The notes under the pieces: model-generated
Database searches by the model: none
The model's input: only the letters and a program-made list of their open reading frames with translations
Told to the model about the DNA's origin: nothing
Program-made: the position numbers and the translations under genes
Shown here: piece after piece, positions 19,356 through 28,364 of the stretch
Position numbering within the stretch: the first letter of the stretch is position 1
Layout: each line of letters opens with the position of its first letter
NCBI RefSeq assembly: GCF_030389495.1
Contig: NZ_CP127832.1
Span: 868,001-932,000, forward strand
DNA from: Ligilactobacillus cholophilus
GTDB taxonomy: Bacteria > Bacillota > Bacilli > Lactobacillales > Lactobacillaceae
Direction of reading: 5' to 3'
DNA: 64,000 nt

Positions 19356-19383
19356 ATAACATAAGTTAATAGTTAAAATTCAA
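19356..19383 (-). promoter_or_regulatory. Possible fabI promoter
   Basis: TTGAAT (19378-19383), a 16-base spacer and TGTTAT (19356-19361) read on the minus strand in the only sizeable gap inside the fatty-acid cluster (19289-19397). No hairpin terminator separates accA from fabI, so read-through from the main operon is also likely. Confidence 0.35.
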
Positions 19384-19397
19384 TTACACCAATCATT

Positions 19398-20177
19398 CTA
19401 AAATTTGCGAAAACGTTGGTGTCTTTTTTCAATTAATTCTGATATTGAAAGCTTTTGTAAACGATCTAATTCATCTTGCAATACCTTTGCAATATCATCG
19501 CAAATCATTTTATGATTTTCGCTTTCAGGAATGATCCCTTCAATTACATGTTGCTTTAATAAACTTGCTGGATCCAACTTCAAGATTTCAGCAGCTTCGT
19601 CTGCTCTAGAACTATCTTTCCATAAAATTGAAGCAAACCCTTCAGGTGATAAAACAGAATAAATACTATTTTCAAGCATCCAAACTGAATCTGAACCGGC
19701 AAGTGCCAAAGCACCACCACTTCCACCTTCACCAGTAATTACCGTGATTATTGGCGTTTTTAATTCGCTCATTGTAATTAAATTTTGAGCAATTGAATAA
19801 CCCTGACCTTCTTCTTCAGCTTCGACGCCAGGATATGCACCAGCAGTATTAACAAAGATCAAAACAGGTCTTTGAAATTTTTCTGCTTGTTTCATTAATC
19901 GGCGTGCTTTACGATATCCAGCAGGTGTAGGACATCCAAAGTGACGTTCAATTTTTTCTTGAGGGGTATTTCCCTTGTCTGTACTAATTACTGTAATTGG
20001 TTGTCCATTAAAATATGCTAAACCACCAATAATCGCTTTATCATCTTCCATTGCACGATCGCCATGCAACTCATAAAAATCATTAAATATAAAATTAATC
20101 AGCTCAGAAGCAGTAATTTTGTCTTTTGCACGTGCCTTTTCAACAATTTTAGCGACATTTTCATGCTTATAAGTCAT
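19398..20177 (-). CDS. accA: Acetyl-CoA carboxylase carboxyltransferase subunit alpha
   Basis: A 259-residue alpha subunit that pairs with AccD to move CO2 from biotin to acetyl-CoA, giving malonyl-CoA. Typical blocks are DFYELHGDRAMEDD, FGCPTPAGYRKARR and GEGGSGGALALAGSDSVWMLE. The N-terminus is shorter than in E. coli, as is normal in lactic acid bacteria. It lies 8 bases after accD. Confidence 0.96.
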   Translation of the reverse strand: MTYKHENVAKIVEKARAKDKITASELINFIFNDFYELHGDRAMEDDKAIIGGLAYFNGQPITVISTDKGNTPQEKIERHFGCPTPAGYRKARRLMKQAEKFQRPVLIFVNTAGAYPGVEAEEEGQGYSIAQNLITMSELKTPIITVITGEGGSGGALALAGSDSVWMLENSIYSVLSPEGFASILWKDSSRADEAAEILKLDPASLLKQHVIEGIIPESENHKMICDDIAKVLQDELDRLQKLSISELIEKRHQRFRKF

Positions 20178-20185
20178 CTATTTCA

Positions 20186-21028
20186 CTACTCCTTTCGATT
20201 CAATTTGATTAATTGATAAATAATTTCTTTTTCCTCAGGACGTTTAACAATTCCATCTAAAAATCCATTTTGCATTAAGGTTTCAGCAGATTGTAAATCA
20301 TCACTTATTTTTTGATGCATGGTTTGTTCAATAACCCTTCTACCTGCAAATCCAATTAATGCATGTGGTTCAGCCAAAATAATATCACTTTGATTTGCAT
20401 AACTAGCTGTTACACCACCAGTTGTTGGATCTGTTAAAACAGATAAGTAAAATAATCCTGCTGCTGAGTGCTGAGCAATTGCTTGTGAAACTTTTTGCAT
20501 TTGCATTAATGAATAAATTCCTTCTTGCATTCTTGCTCCACCAGATGAAGTAAAAATAACAACAGGTAAATTCTTTTTAGTAGCATATTCAAACATTCTT
20601 GTAATCTTTTCACCTGTAACACTACCTAAAGATCCCATGATAAATCCAGGATCCATAATACCTAATGCAAAAGAAACATCATGAATTTGTGCTACTCCTG
20701 TTAAGATGGATTCATCAACGCCTGTCTTTTCTCGACATTTTTCAATTTTATCCATATAATTTGGAAAATCAATTGGATCATTTTCAGGAATTTTTTCATT
20801 AAATTCTTGAAAATCATCAACAAGCCATTTTAATCGTTGTCTAGCTCCAATTCGGAAACCATAATCGCAATAATAACATGTTTGATAACAATTCAATTTG
20901 TCATGGAAAAACTCACGATGACATTTTGGACATTGAATCCACAAATTATCAGGAACGTCTTTTTCTGCTTCTTTATTAGCTTTAATATGCTGTTGACTAA
21001 GTCTATTTTTTTTATTATAAAGTTGCAT
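20186..21028 (-). CDS. accD: Acetyl-CoA carboxylase carboxyltransferase subunit beta
   Basis: A 280-residue beta subunit with the N-terminal zinc ribbon of four cysteines (CPKC at about residue 33 and CYYC about 20 residues on). The CoA-binding core is TSSGGARMQEGIYSLMQM. The start is ATG 21026-21028 behind AGAAAGGA, overlapping the accC stop by 14 bases. It is followed by accA. Confidence 0.96.
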   Translation of the reverse strand: MQLYNKKNRLSQQHIKANKEAEKDVPDNLWIQCPKCHREFFHDKLNCYQTCYYCDYGFRIGARQRLKWLVDDFQEFNEKIPENDPIDFPNYMDKIEKCREKTGVDESILTGVAQIHDVSFALGIMDPGFIMGSLGSVTGEKITRMFEYATKKNLPVVIFTSSGGARMQEGIYSLMQMQKVSQAIAQHSAAGLFYLSVLTDPTTGGVTASYANQSDIILAEPHALIGFAGRRVIEQTMHQKISDDLQSAETLMQNGFLDGIVKRPEEKEIIYQLIKLNRKE

Positions 21029-22394
21029 CAAATCGTCCTTTCTTCCATTCTGGTAAGAATTCTTTTTCTAAATACTCTGTTGATACATTGTCTTGCATAA
21101 ATTGATTATCACATAGAAACGCTTGATGAAATTCAATATTAGTTTTAATTCCTTTTATAATAATTTCATCTAACAAACGTTTCATTTTAGCAATTGCTTC
21201 ATCACGTGTTGGTCCCCATGACACAACTTTTGCAACCATTGAATCATAAAATGGAGATACAGTAGCTTGTGGATAAAGTTCAGTGTCTATACGTACACCT
21301 AAATTTCCCGTTGGTAAATATAAATAATCAACAGTTCCACTTGCTGGGCAGAAATTATTTTGAGGATCTTCTGCATTTACACGACATTCAATAGATGTTC
21401 CATGAGCTTTTAGATCATCTTGAGTGAATGGCAAATCATCACCATTAGCAATTAATACTTGTGCTTTAACAATATCTACACCTGTTACCATTTCACTAAT
21501 AGTGTGTTCTACTTGAATTCGTGTATTCATTTCCATGAAATAAAAATTATGATGTTCGTCCATTAAAAATTCAATTGTTCCAGTATTTAAATAATTAAGT
21601 GATTCAGTCGCTTTTATTGCGATTTTTCCTAGTTCCATTCTTTCATCATTTTTCAAAATCGAACAAGGACTTTCCTCAATTATTTTTTGCTTATTTCTTT
21701 GAACAGAACAATCACGTTCAGGTAAGTATGCAACGTGGCCATTTTCATCTCTAAAAACTTGAACCTCTAAGTGCTTAACGTTTTTCATAACTTTTTCTAA
21801 GTACATTCGATCATCATTAAACGAACTCAAAGCTTCTTGTTGTGCTTGGTAAAAGGCTTTACGTAGTTCAACTTCATTTTTTACTAAACGAATTCCTTTT
21901 CCACCACCGCCACTTGCAGCTTTTAACATTACTGGATAACCTACTTTATTTGCAATTTTAATTGCTTCATCAACGCTATGGATAAATCCTTCACTTCCTG
22001 GAATTACAGGAACTTTGCTTTGTTGCATTTGAATTCGAGCATTTGCTTTATTTCCCATTAATTCAATTGTTTCTGGTTTAGGGCCAATAAATGTAATGCC
22101 ACATTGTTCACATAATTGTGCAAATTGACTATTTTCTGACAAAAAACCAAATCCAGGGTGGATTGCTTCAGCTCCAGTACCCACTGCAGCTGATAAAATT
22201 GCTTTCATATTTAAATATGAATCTTGGGACTTATTTCCACCAACACAAACTGCTTCATCTGCTAATTGTACATGTAAGCTATCTTTATCAGCTAATGAGT
22301 AGATTGCAACTGTTTGAATTCCCATTTCTTTTAAAGTTCGAATTACTCGAACAGCAATTTCTCCCCGATTTGCAACTAAAATTTTCTTAAACAT
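21015..22394 (-). CDS. accC: Biotin carboxylase AccC
   Basis: A 459-residue biotin carboxylase. The start is KKILVANRGEIAVRVIRTL, the ATP-grasp glycine loop is KAASGGGGKGIRLV, and the catalytic block is FMEMNTRIQVEHT. It carboxylates the biotin on AccB (22829-23272) with ATP and bicarbonate. It follows fabZ by 2 bases and overlaps accD. Confidence 0.97.
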   Translation of the reverse strand: MFKKILVANRGEIAVRVIRTLKEMGIQTVAIYSLADKDSLHVQLADEAVCVGGNKSQDSYLNMKAILSAAVGTGAEAIHPGFGFLSENSQFAQLCEQCGITFIGPKPETIELMGNKANARIQMQQSKVPVIPGSEGFIHSVDEAIKIANKVGYPVMLKAASGGGGKGIRLVKNEVELRKAFYQAQQEALSSFNDDRMYLEKVMKNVKHLEVQVFRDENGHVAYLPERDCSVQRNKQKIIEESPCSILKNDERMELGKIAIKATESLNYLNTGTIEFLMDEHHNFYFMEMNTRIQVEHTISEMVTGVDIVKAQVLIANGDDLPFTQDDLKAHGTSIECRVNAEDPQNNFCPASGTVDYLYLPTGNLGVRIDTELYPQATVSPFYDSMVAKVVSWGPTRDEAIAKMKRLLDEIIIKGIKTNIEFHQAFLCDNQFMQDNVSTEYLEKEFLPEWKKGRFDATL

Positions 22395-22396
22395 TT

Positions 22397-22825
22397 TTAG
22401 TCTCCTATCATAAATGTTAATTCAGCAGTACATACCTTTTGATCATTAACGTAAGCAATTCCTTTTCCGCTTCCAACATGATCACGTAATTTTGTTAATT
22501 CAACTACTAAACGCATCGTATCTCCTGGTTTAACCATATGATGAAATTTAGCATTTTTAATTCCACCAAAATAGGCCGTTTTTCCCTTAAACTTATCCAT
22601 TGACAATAACGCTACTGCTCCTGTTTGTGCTAATGATTCTACAATCAATACTCCAGGTAATACAGGATTGTTAGGGAAATGGCCATTAAAAATCTCTTCA
22701 TGATTAGTTACATTACGGATTGCTACTGCCTTTTCGCCAGGAACTAATTCTGTAACTTTATCAATCAGTAACATTGGATAACGATGCGGAATAATTTGTT
22801 TAATTTCATTTAAACCTAATTCCAA
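22397..22825 (-). CDS. fabZ: 3-hydroxyacyl-ACP dehydratase FabZ (second copy)
   Basis: A 142-residue hot-dog fold dehydratase with the active-site loop GHFPNNPVLPGVLIVESLAQ (His in GHF, Glu in VES). It sits between accB and accC. It is one of two FabZ-type genes in the operon; the other (27557-28012) is first. By family precedent one copy may be a plain dehydratase and the other also an isomerase. This copy, in the usual fabZ2 position, is the better candidate for the plain dehydratase. Confidence 0.93.
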   Translation of the reverse strand: MELGLNEIKQIIPHRYPMLLIDKVTELVPGEKAVAIRNVTNHEEIFNGHFPNNPVLPGVLIVESLAQTGAVALLSMDKFKGKTAYFGGIKNAKFHHMVKPGDTMRLVVELTKLRDHVGSGKGIAYVNDQKVCTAELTFMIGD

Positions 22826-22828
22826 GAA

Positions 22829-23272
22829 TTATCCTTCTTTCACTTTGAATAATGGTTGATCAAATTCAATAAGATCTTCATTTTCAACTAAAACATCTTC
22901 AATTACACCAGAAACATTGCTTTTAACTTCTGTCATCATTTTCATTGCTTCAATGATGCAAACAACGTCTCCTTGTTTTACCTTTGAACCTTTAGTTACA
23001 TATTTATCTTTTCCAGGTTCTGGTTGCAAATAAACGGTACCTACCATTGGTGACTTAATAACATTTTCCGTTGTTACATCAGTTAAATCTTTTGTTTCTG
23101 ATACATTTTCAGATGTGTTTGTGTTAATATTTTTTTCTACTGAATTTACAACAGGTGTCATATTTTCATTTTTGCTTAAACGTAAATGAAATTGTCCTTC
23201 ATTAATTTCTAATTCACGTAAAGTTGAATTATTAAATTTATCAATAATTTGATTAATTTCTTTAAAATCCAA
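22829..23272 (-). CDS. accB: Biotin carboxyl carrier protein AccB
   Basis: A 147-residue BCCP. The N-terminal helix is followed by a flexible linker rich in T, N and E, and by a C-terminal biotinyl domain with the modified lysine in EAMKMM (about residue 111). It carries CO2 between AccC and AccDA. It lies 2 bases after fabF and 3 before fabZ. Confidence 0.95.
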   Translation of the reverse strand: MDFKEINQIIDKFNNSTLRELEINEGQFHLRLSKNENMTPVVNSVEKNINTNTSENVSETKDLTDVTTENVIKSPMVGTVYLQPEPGKDKYVTKGSKVKQGDVVCIIEAMKMMTEVKSNVSGVIEDVLVENEDLIEFDQPLFKVKEG

Positions 23273-23274
23273 TT

Positions 23275-24507
23275 CTATTCACTCCATCTTTTAAATGCTA
23301 GTACTGCATTATGTCCGCCAAAGCCAAATGAATTACTCAACGCATATTCAAGATTTTCATCTGCAGTTGCTTTAGTAACAACATTAATATCGCATTCTTC
23401 ATCCTGTTCAGTCAAGCCTACGTTAGGCGGAACAATCTGCTTATTTAACGCATCAATTGTTAAAACTGCCTCAATTGCACCAGCAGCACCAAGTAAATGA
23501 CCTGTCATTGATTTTGAGCTGCTAACTTTTACCTTACTATTTTCCCCGAATACATGCTTAATGGCAAGTGTTTCACCTGCATCATTTGCTTTTGTTGATG
23601 TTCCATGAGCATTAATATATCCAATTTCATCGGCTTTTAAGTTAGCCTCATCCATTGCTAATTGCATTGCTCGACCTTGTGATACTCCAGATGGATCTGG
23701 TGAAGTAATATGATATGCATCACAATTACTTCCATATCCAATAATTTCTCCTAAAATTTTCGCATTGCGTTTTTGTGCATGTTCTAAGCTCTCAATAACT
23801 AATGCACCTGCGCCTTCTCCTAAAACAAATCCTGATCTCTTTTTATCAAATGGGATTGATGCTTCAGCTGGATTTTCTTTTGTTGAAAGAGCATTTAACG
23901 CCTTAAATCCTGCAATTCCGATTTCATTAACTGATGCTTCAGAACCACCGCAAATCATTACTTCAGCACGATTTTCTTTAATTTGTCGATAAGCTTCCCC
24001 AATACAGTTAGTTCCAGTTGCACATGCAGTTACAATCGCTGTACAAATATTTTTAGCATTAAATCGGATTGCAATATTTCCAGCAGCCATATTGGCAATT
24101 GCTGTAGGAACAAATAAAGGTGAAACTCGTTGTGGTCCTTTATCATGCATTTTAATTATTTGATTTTGGATTGTAGTCAACCCACCAATACCTGATCCAA
24201 AAATTACACCTAAATCTTCATCTTTAGTATTTTCAGAATCAATTTGTGCTTGATTCATTGCTTGAATAGCTGCATCTAATGCATATTGTGAAAATAAATC
24301 CATTCGTTTTGCTTGTTTTTTTCCAACAAGTTTAGCTGGATCAAAGTCTTTAACTTCACCCGCTACAGTAACGCCTGTATCTGTTGAATCAAATTTTGTA
24401 ATTTTATTAATTCCAATTTTTCCTTGATATGCATTATCAGTAAAAGTTTCAACATCATTACCAATTGGGGTAACTGCTCCCATTCCAGTAACTACTACTC
24501 TTGTCAT
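23275..24507 (-). CDS. fabF: 3-oxoacyl-ACP synthase II FabF
   Basis: A 410-residue condensing enzyme with the Cys-His-His triad in ACATGTNCIGEA (about residue 163), INAHGTSTKAND (about 303) and MTGHLLGAAGA (about 340). It elongates acyl-ACP and in many Firmicutes also serves the unsaturated branch. The gap to fabG is 12 bases. Confidence 0.97.
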   Translation of the reverse strand: MTRVVVTGMGAVTPIGNDVETFTDNAYQGKIGINKITKFDSTDTGVTVAGEVKDFDPAKLVGKKQAKRMDLFSQYALDAAIQAMNQAQIDSENTKDEDLGVIFGSGIGGLTTIQNQIIKMHDKGPQRVSPLFVPTAIANMAAGNIAIRFNAKNICTAIVTACATGTNCIGEAYRQIKENRAEVMICGGSEASVNEIGIAGFKALNALSTKENPAEASIPFDKKRSGFVLGEGAGALVIESLEHAQKRNAKILGEIIGYGSNCDAYHITSPDPSGVSQGRAMQLAMDEANLKADEIGYINAHGTSTKANDAGETLAIKHVFGENSKVKVSSSKSMTGHLLGAAGAIEAVLTIDALNKQIVPPNVGLTEQDEECDINVVTKATADENLEYALSNSFGFGGHNAVLAFKRWSE

Positions 24508-24519
24508 TATTTCACTTCC

Positions 24520-25248
24520 CTACATTGTCATTCCGCCATCAACTGTAATTGTTTGTCCAGTTAAATAATCATTTTGTGCTAAGAAAAGTGCACAAGATGC
24601 AACTTCACTTATTGTCCCAAAACGATTTAATGGAATTTGATTTTTAATTTCTTTTCTTCTTTTTTCTTCAATTTTTCTAGTCATGTCACTTTCAATCATT
24701 CCTGGCGCAATTGCATTACATCTCACATTACGCAATGCTCCTTCTCTTGCAAGTGTTTTTGTAAATCCAATTAACCCAGCCTTACTTGCTGCGTAATTAA
24801 TTTGACCAATATTTCCATGAATACCTACAACACTTGCCATATTAATAATTACACCAGTACGTCTTTTCAACATTTGTTTGAAAATTGGTTGTGTGACACG
24901 AAATGCACCTAGTAAATTTATATTAATTACATCTTCGAAATCTTTTTCTTTCATTCCAATAAGTAATTTATCACGTGTAATTCCTGCATTATTAACTAAA
25001 ATATCAATATCAATTTGTTGATCTTTTAATTGTTGAATCATTTTATCGACATCAGTTGCATCCGCAATATCAGCTTGCACATAATATGCGTTCACACCCA
25101 TATTTTTAATTTTATCAAGCATTTCTGTACTTTCATGACGTCCATTTAAAATAATATTAGCACCTTGTTCAGCAAATTGAATTGCTATTTCTGCACCAAT
25201 TCCACGCGTTGACCCTGTAATAAGTACATTTTTATCTTTTAAATTCAT
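24520..25248 (-). CDS. fabG: 3-oxoacyl-ACP reductase FabG
   Basis: A 242-residue short-chain dehydrogenase. The NADP loop is TGSTRGIGAEIA, NNAGITRD follows, and the active-site YAASKAG lies near residue 150. It reduces 3-oxoacyl-ACP in FASII. The ATG overlaps the fabD stop by 4 bases. A paralogous SDR (ymfI, 42630-43355) elsewhere in the window belongs to a different pathway. Confidence 0.96.
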   Translation of the reverse strand: MNLKDKNVLITGSTRGIGAEIAIQFAEQGANIILNGRHESTEMLDKIKNMGVNAYYVQADIADATDVDKMIQQLKDQQIDIDILVNNAGITRDKLLIGMKEKDFEDVININLLGAFRVTQPIFKQMLKRRTGVIINMASVVGIHGNIGQINYAASKAGLIGFTKTLAREGALRNVRCNAIAPGMIESDMTRKIEEKRRKEIKNQIPLNRFGTISEVASCALFLAQNDYLTGQTITVDGGMTM

Positions 25249-26201
25249 TTATTTTCTCCCATATTTTCTATAAATTTCAAATAGCTTCGATAACTGTCAA
25301 TCTTACTACGTTTAAGTGCTGGATCAATTTGTTTAGCAAATTTAGTAAGGGCTTTTCCACTTCCAATTTCAAGTACTGAATCAACTTTACATTTATTAAT
25401 CATATTTATAATACAGTCATTAAAATGAGTAGGATTAATAACTTGCTTAGCTAATATTTCTGAAATAGTTTGTTGGTCAAAGCACTTGCCAGTAGTATTA
25501 CTAAATACCATTTGATCATTATCTGTAAAAGCAATATTCTCTAATTCTTTTTGTAATATGGTCTTTGTATTTTGATATAGAGGAGTATGAAATGCACCTG
25601 AAACTTTTAATTGAATTGTCTTACCTGCTAAATTCATTTCGTTTATTTCTTCAAGGGCTTTTTCAAGTGCCCTTTCAGTCCCACCTAAAACAACTTGAGA
25701 AGGTGAATTATAGTTTGCAATTTGCACTAATTCATCTCCATCCGATAGTTGATTACAAATTTCAGTTATTTTTTCCGTATCAGTTGGCTTAAGTACAGCA
25801 GCCATTGCACTTTTTACATTTTCACTATCTTTTTGCATAGCATTTGCTCGTATTTTTAAGAGTCTCATTCCATCATCGAAATTTAATTTTTGACTAGCAA
25901 TCAATGCTGAATACTCTCCTAAAGATAAACCAACATATGCTTTAATATTCAAATTAGGAACATCGTGAATAAGCATCTTATATAAGCCAACACTTACGGC
26001 AACTAAACTAGGTTGTACAAATTTAGTTTTTGATAATTCATCATTTTGATTTTTCAATGCATCTACTACATTCCATCCCAAAATATCACTTGCATTATCA
26101 ATTACTGTTTTAAAAATTGGACTACTTGAATAACAATCCAATCCCATTCCTGTCTTTTGGGCACCTTGCCCACTAAACATTATTCCCCAATTATTTTTCA
26201 T
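25245..26201 (-). CDS. fabD: Malonyl-CoA:ACP transacylase FabD
   Basis: A 318-residue acyltransferase with GQGAQKTGMG at the start and the nucleophile serine in VGLSLGEYSAL (about residue 94). The catalytic histidine is in GAFHTPLY (about 203). It loads malonyl onto ACP. The acpP gene lies 18 bases upstream and fabG overlaps its end. Confidence 0.96.
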   Translation of the reverse strand: MKNNWGIMFSGQGAQKTGMGLDCYSSSPIFKTVIDNASDILGWNVVDALKNQNDELSKTKFVQPSLVAVSVGLYKMLIHDVPNLNIKAYVGLSLGEYSALIASQKLNFDDGMRLLKIRANAMQKDSENVKSAMAAVLKPTDTEKITEICNQLSDGDELVQIANYNSPSQVVLGGTERALEKALEEINEMNLAGKTIQLKVSGAFHTPLYQNTKTILQKELENIAFTDNDQMVFSNTTGKCFDQQTISEILAKQVINPTHFNDCIINMINKCKVDSVLEIGSGKALTKFAKQIDPALKRSKIDSYRSYLKFIENMGENK

Positions 26202-26219
26202 AATTTAAACCGTCATTAA

Positions 26220-26462
26220 TTATTTTTGATCGATTTTTTGTTTTACGTAATTTACAACATCATTAATTGTTTGAATGTTTTCGTTTGAATCTAATTCAAT
26301 ATCGAATTCATCTTCCAATTCATTCATAATTTCAAAGAAATCTAAACTATCAGCATCTAAATCTTCTTTAACATTTGATGTTAACTTAATTTCATCTTGT
26401 TCAATATCCAATTGTTCTGCTGCAATTTCACGTACTTTTTCAAAAATTTGTTCTTCTGTCAT
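26220..26462 (-). CDS. acpP: Acyl carrier protein
   Basis: An 80-residue acidic four-helix protein with the phosphopantetheine serine in DADSLDFFEIMN (about residue 39). The leucine that usually follows is present, although the common DSLDTVE is DSLDFFE here. It carries growing acyl chains. It is placed between fabH and fabD with gaps of 12 and 18 bases. Confidence 0.96.
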   Translation of the reverse strand: MTEEQIFEKVREIAAEQLDIEQDEIKLTSNVKEDLDADSLDFFEIMNELEDEFDIELDSNENIQTINDVVNYVKQKIDQK

Positions 26463-26474
26463 TTTAAATTCTCC

Positions 26475-27449
26475 TTAAAGTTTGATAATTTGACTTCCAA
26501 TTGTTAATCCGCCACCAAATCCAGCAAGCATTAACAATTGACCTTCATGTAATTTGTTGTTTTCTTGTAGATCTGCAAGCATTAATGGAATGCTAGCTGC
26601 AGAAGTGTTTCCATATTTATCCATATCCATTGGAAACTTATCAAGTGGTTGCTTTATTTTCTTTGCAATTGACTTGATGATTTTGTAATTTGCTTGATGC
26701 AAGACAAAATAATCAATCTTATCAAAATCAATTTGATTAGTTTCACTTGCCCGCATCATCGATTGTGGAACTTCGCTTGTTGCAAATTTATAAACAGCAC
26801 GTCCATCCATTTCAAATGGGTGAAATTTAGTAAATTCTTTAGGTGGGAATGCTTGAATCGGATCTGTTTGACCTGCAACTAATCTGTCTCCAAGTTCACC
26901 AAAAGTTTTTACATCTGCTTCATAAAAGCTTTCTACTTGAGCATCATTTTCAAGTAATGCACCAGCAGCACCATCACCAAATAAAACGGCACATGTTCGA
27001 TCTGTCCAATCAACTTCTTTAGAAAGGACTTCACCACCAATAACGATTGAATATTTAAATGATGATTGACGCATCATTTTTTGAGCAATTTCAAGTCCAT
27101 AAATAAATCCCGAACATGCTGCTGAAATATCAAAAGCCATTGCGTTCTTGGCATTTAATTTTCCTTGAACAATTGCACTAGTTGATGGTGTGCAAGCATC
27201 TGGTGACATTGTTGCAACAATAATCAATCCTATATCATTTACATTAATGTTGTTTTTCTGAATTAACTTTTGTGCAACTTTTAAGCATAAATCTGAAGTA
27301 TTTTCATTTAAACTAATCTTTCGATTTGAAATCCCTGTTCTTGATTTTATCCATTCATCAGATGTATCCATTATTTGGCTCAAATCGTCATTAGAAACTG
27401 TTAATTCAGGAGTGTAACTTGCGAAATTTTTAATTTGAACTTTTTTCAA
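26475..27449 (-). CDS. fabH: 3-oxoacyl-ACP synthase III FabH
   Basis: A 324-residue initiating ketosynthase. Cys is in ISAACSGFIYGLE (about residue 112), His in VLHQANYKII (about 251), and Asn in YGNTSAASIP (about 281). It condenses acetyl-CoA with malonyl-ACP. A GGGAGG ribosome binding site precedes the TTG or ATG start region. In streptococci and enterococci the repressor gene fabT stands immediately before fabH; here the 107-base gap cannot encode it. Confidence 0.96.
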   Translation of the reverse strand: MKKVQIKNFASYTPELTVSNDDLSQIMDTSDEWIKSRTGISNRKISLNENTSDLCLKVAQKLIQKNNINVNDIGLIIVATMSPDACTPSTSAIVQGKLNAKNAMAFDISAACSGFIYGLEIAQKMMRQSSFKYSIVIGGEVLSKEVDWTDRTCAVLFGDGAAGALLENDAQVESFYEADVKTFGELGDRLVAGQTDPIQAFPPKEFTKFHPFEMDGRAVYKFATSEVPQSMMRASETNQIDFDKIDYFVLHQANYKIIKSIAKKIKQPLDKFPMDMDKYGNTSAASIPLMLADLQENNKLHEGQLLMLAGFGGGLTIGSQIIKL

Positions 27450-27556
27450 TTATCTTTACCTCCCTTATAAATCAATTCATCTTTTCTCTATGAAATAAAT
27501 TTAAATCTTAATACCATTATCGATAAAATGCATATTAGAAATATTAACTCGTTTTT
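27450..27556. other. Gap between fabZ1 and fabH (site of the missing fabT)
   Basis: This 107-base gap has no plausible ORF. It contains a TTATCGATAA palindrome (near 27516-27526) that resembles the operator half-sites upstream of fabZ1, and it may carry a second regulator site or an internal promoter for fabH. No MarR-like remnant is recognisable. Confidence 0.35.
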
Positions 27557-28012
27557 TTATAGTTTATTATTTTGTTCATCTTTTAATGAAACAATAAACA
27601 TTAATTTTGTTGAACAAACTGTTTTCCCATTTACATATGCTTTAGCGTCTACAATTCCAATATTTGCTCTTTGCTTAACGATTGAGCACTCTAATTTTAG
27701 TACATCACCGGGCTTAACCATTTTTTTGAATTTAGCATTTTGAATTGCACCCAAATACGCTGTTTTATTTTTAAACTCTTCTGATTTTAAAATTAAAATC
27801 GATGCTACTTGAGCAAGAGTTTCAATTATTAATACTCCAGGCATTACTGGATTTCCAGGAAAATGCCCTCTAAAATATGATTCATTAATTGTGACATTTT
27901 TTGTTGCTACAATTTTTTGATTAGGAATTATTTCATCTACATAATCAACATAGCAAATTGGATAACGATTTGGGATTGTATCCATAATTTCCTGTGCATC
28001 CATTATTCCCAT
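27557..28012 (-). CDS. fabZ: FabZ-family dehydratase, first gene of the FAS operon (possibly FabN-like)
   Basis: A 151-residue hot-dog dehydratase with the active loop RGHFPGNPVMPGVLIIETLAQ split as GHFPG (His) and IIET (Glu). It is first in the operon, behind GAGGAGG, a promoter and a palindromic operator. Family knowledge: in enterococci a FabZ paralogue (FabN) also isomerises trans-2 to cis-3 decenoyl-ACP and starts unsaturated chains. No fabM or fabA is visible here, so one of the two FabZ copies may do this. The isomerase role is an inference. Confidence 0.88.
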   Translation of the reverse strand: MGIMDAQEIMDTIPNRYPICYVDYVDEIIPNQKIVATKNVTINESYFRGHFPGNPVMPGVLIIETLAQVASILILKSEEFKNKTAYLGAIQNAKFKKMVKPGDVLKLECSIVKQRANIGIVDAKAYVNGKTVCSTKLMFIVSLKDEQNNKL

Positions 28013-28039
28013 TCAACTGCCTCCTCATATATTTCGTAT

Positions 28040-28091
28040 ATCGAAACATTCGATAACTAAAAATTATATCATTTAGCAATGCGTGTCAAGG
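28040..28091 (-). promoter_or_regulatory. Promoter and FabT-like operator of the fatty-acid operon
   Basis: The minus strand shows CCTTGACA (28084-28091) and TATAAT (28064-28069), spaced 14-16 bases depending on the -35 chosen. Just downstream is the perfect palindrome TATCGAA-TGT-TTCGATA (28040-28056), with an extra CGAAA half-site on the ribosome-binding-site side. It lies between the transcription start and GAGGAGG, where a bound protein would block transcription. The shape resembles FabT boxes (TTTGA-N3-TCAAA). Confidence 0.7.
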
Positions 28092-28364
28092 CTTGATTTT
28101 ATATTTTTTTAACAAATACATAAGTTTTTTTACGTATTATAAAGATATTAATTTTAAGATAAAATTAAACAAATGTGTCAACAAAGGCATTTTCGTTTAT
28201 ATATTTATAAATAAAATATTATCTAATTATAAATTATAAATTATTATAATTAATGAAATATTTTTTTGCTTAATTATTCATTTTTCTAATTTTTAACGAA
28301 TTAAAACAAAAAAAGAGCACTGATAAAATTAATTATCAGTGCTCTTTAATCAAAAATAATAAAA
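28092..28364. other. AT-rich spacer between yajC and the fatty-acid operon
   Basis: Apart from the yajC terminator (28305-28345) this stretch is almost pure A and T with short imperfect palindromes near 28216-28258. I see no ORF with a ribosome binding site and no structured RNA. The A/T tracts upstream of the fabZ1 promoter could serve as an UP element. Confidence 0.5.
28305..28345 (-). terminator. Terminator after yajC
   Basis: A 13 bp perfect stem (AGAGCACTGATAA at 28314-28326, partner 28333-28345) with a six-base loop is followed on the minus strand by a run of T. It closes the mutS-to-yajC gene series. Confidence 0.92.

Noticed and set aside
28141-28300. A replication or transfer origin in the AT-rich spacer
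   Set aside because: No iterons, no DnaA boxes and no relaxase or rep gene nearby; it looks like a plain AT-rich intergenic region.
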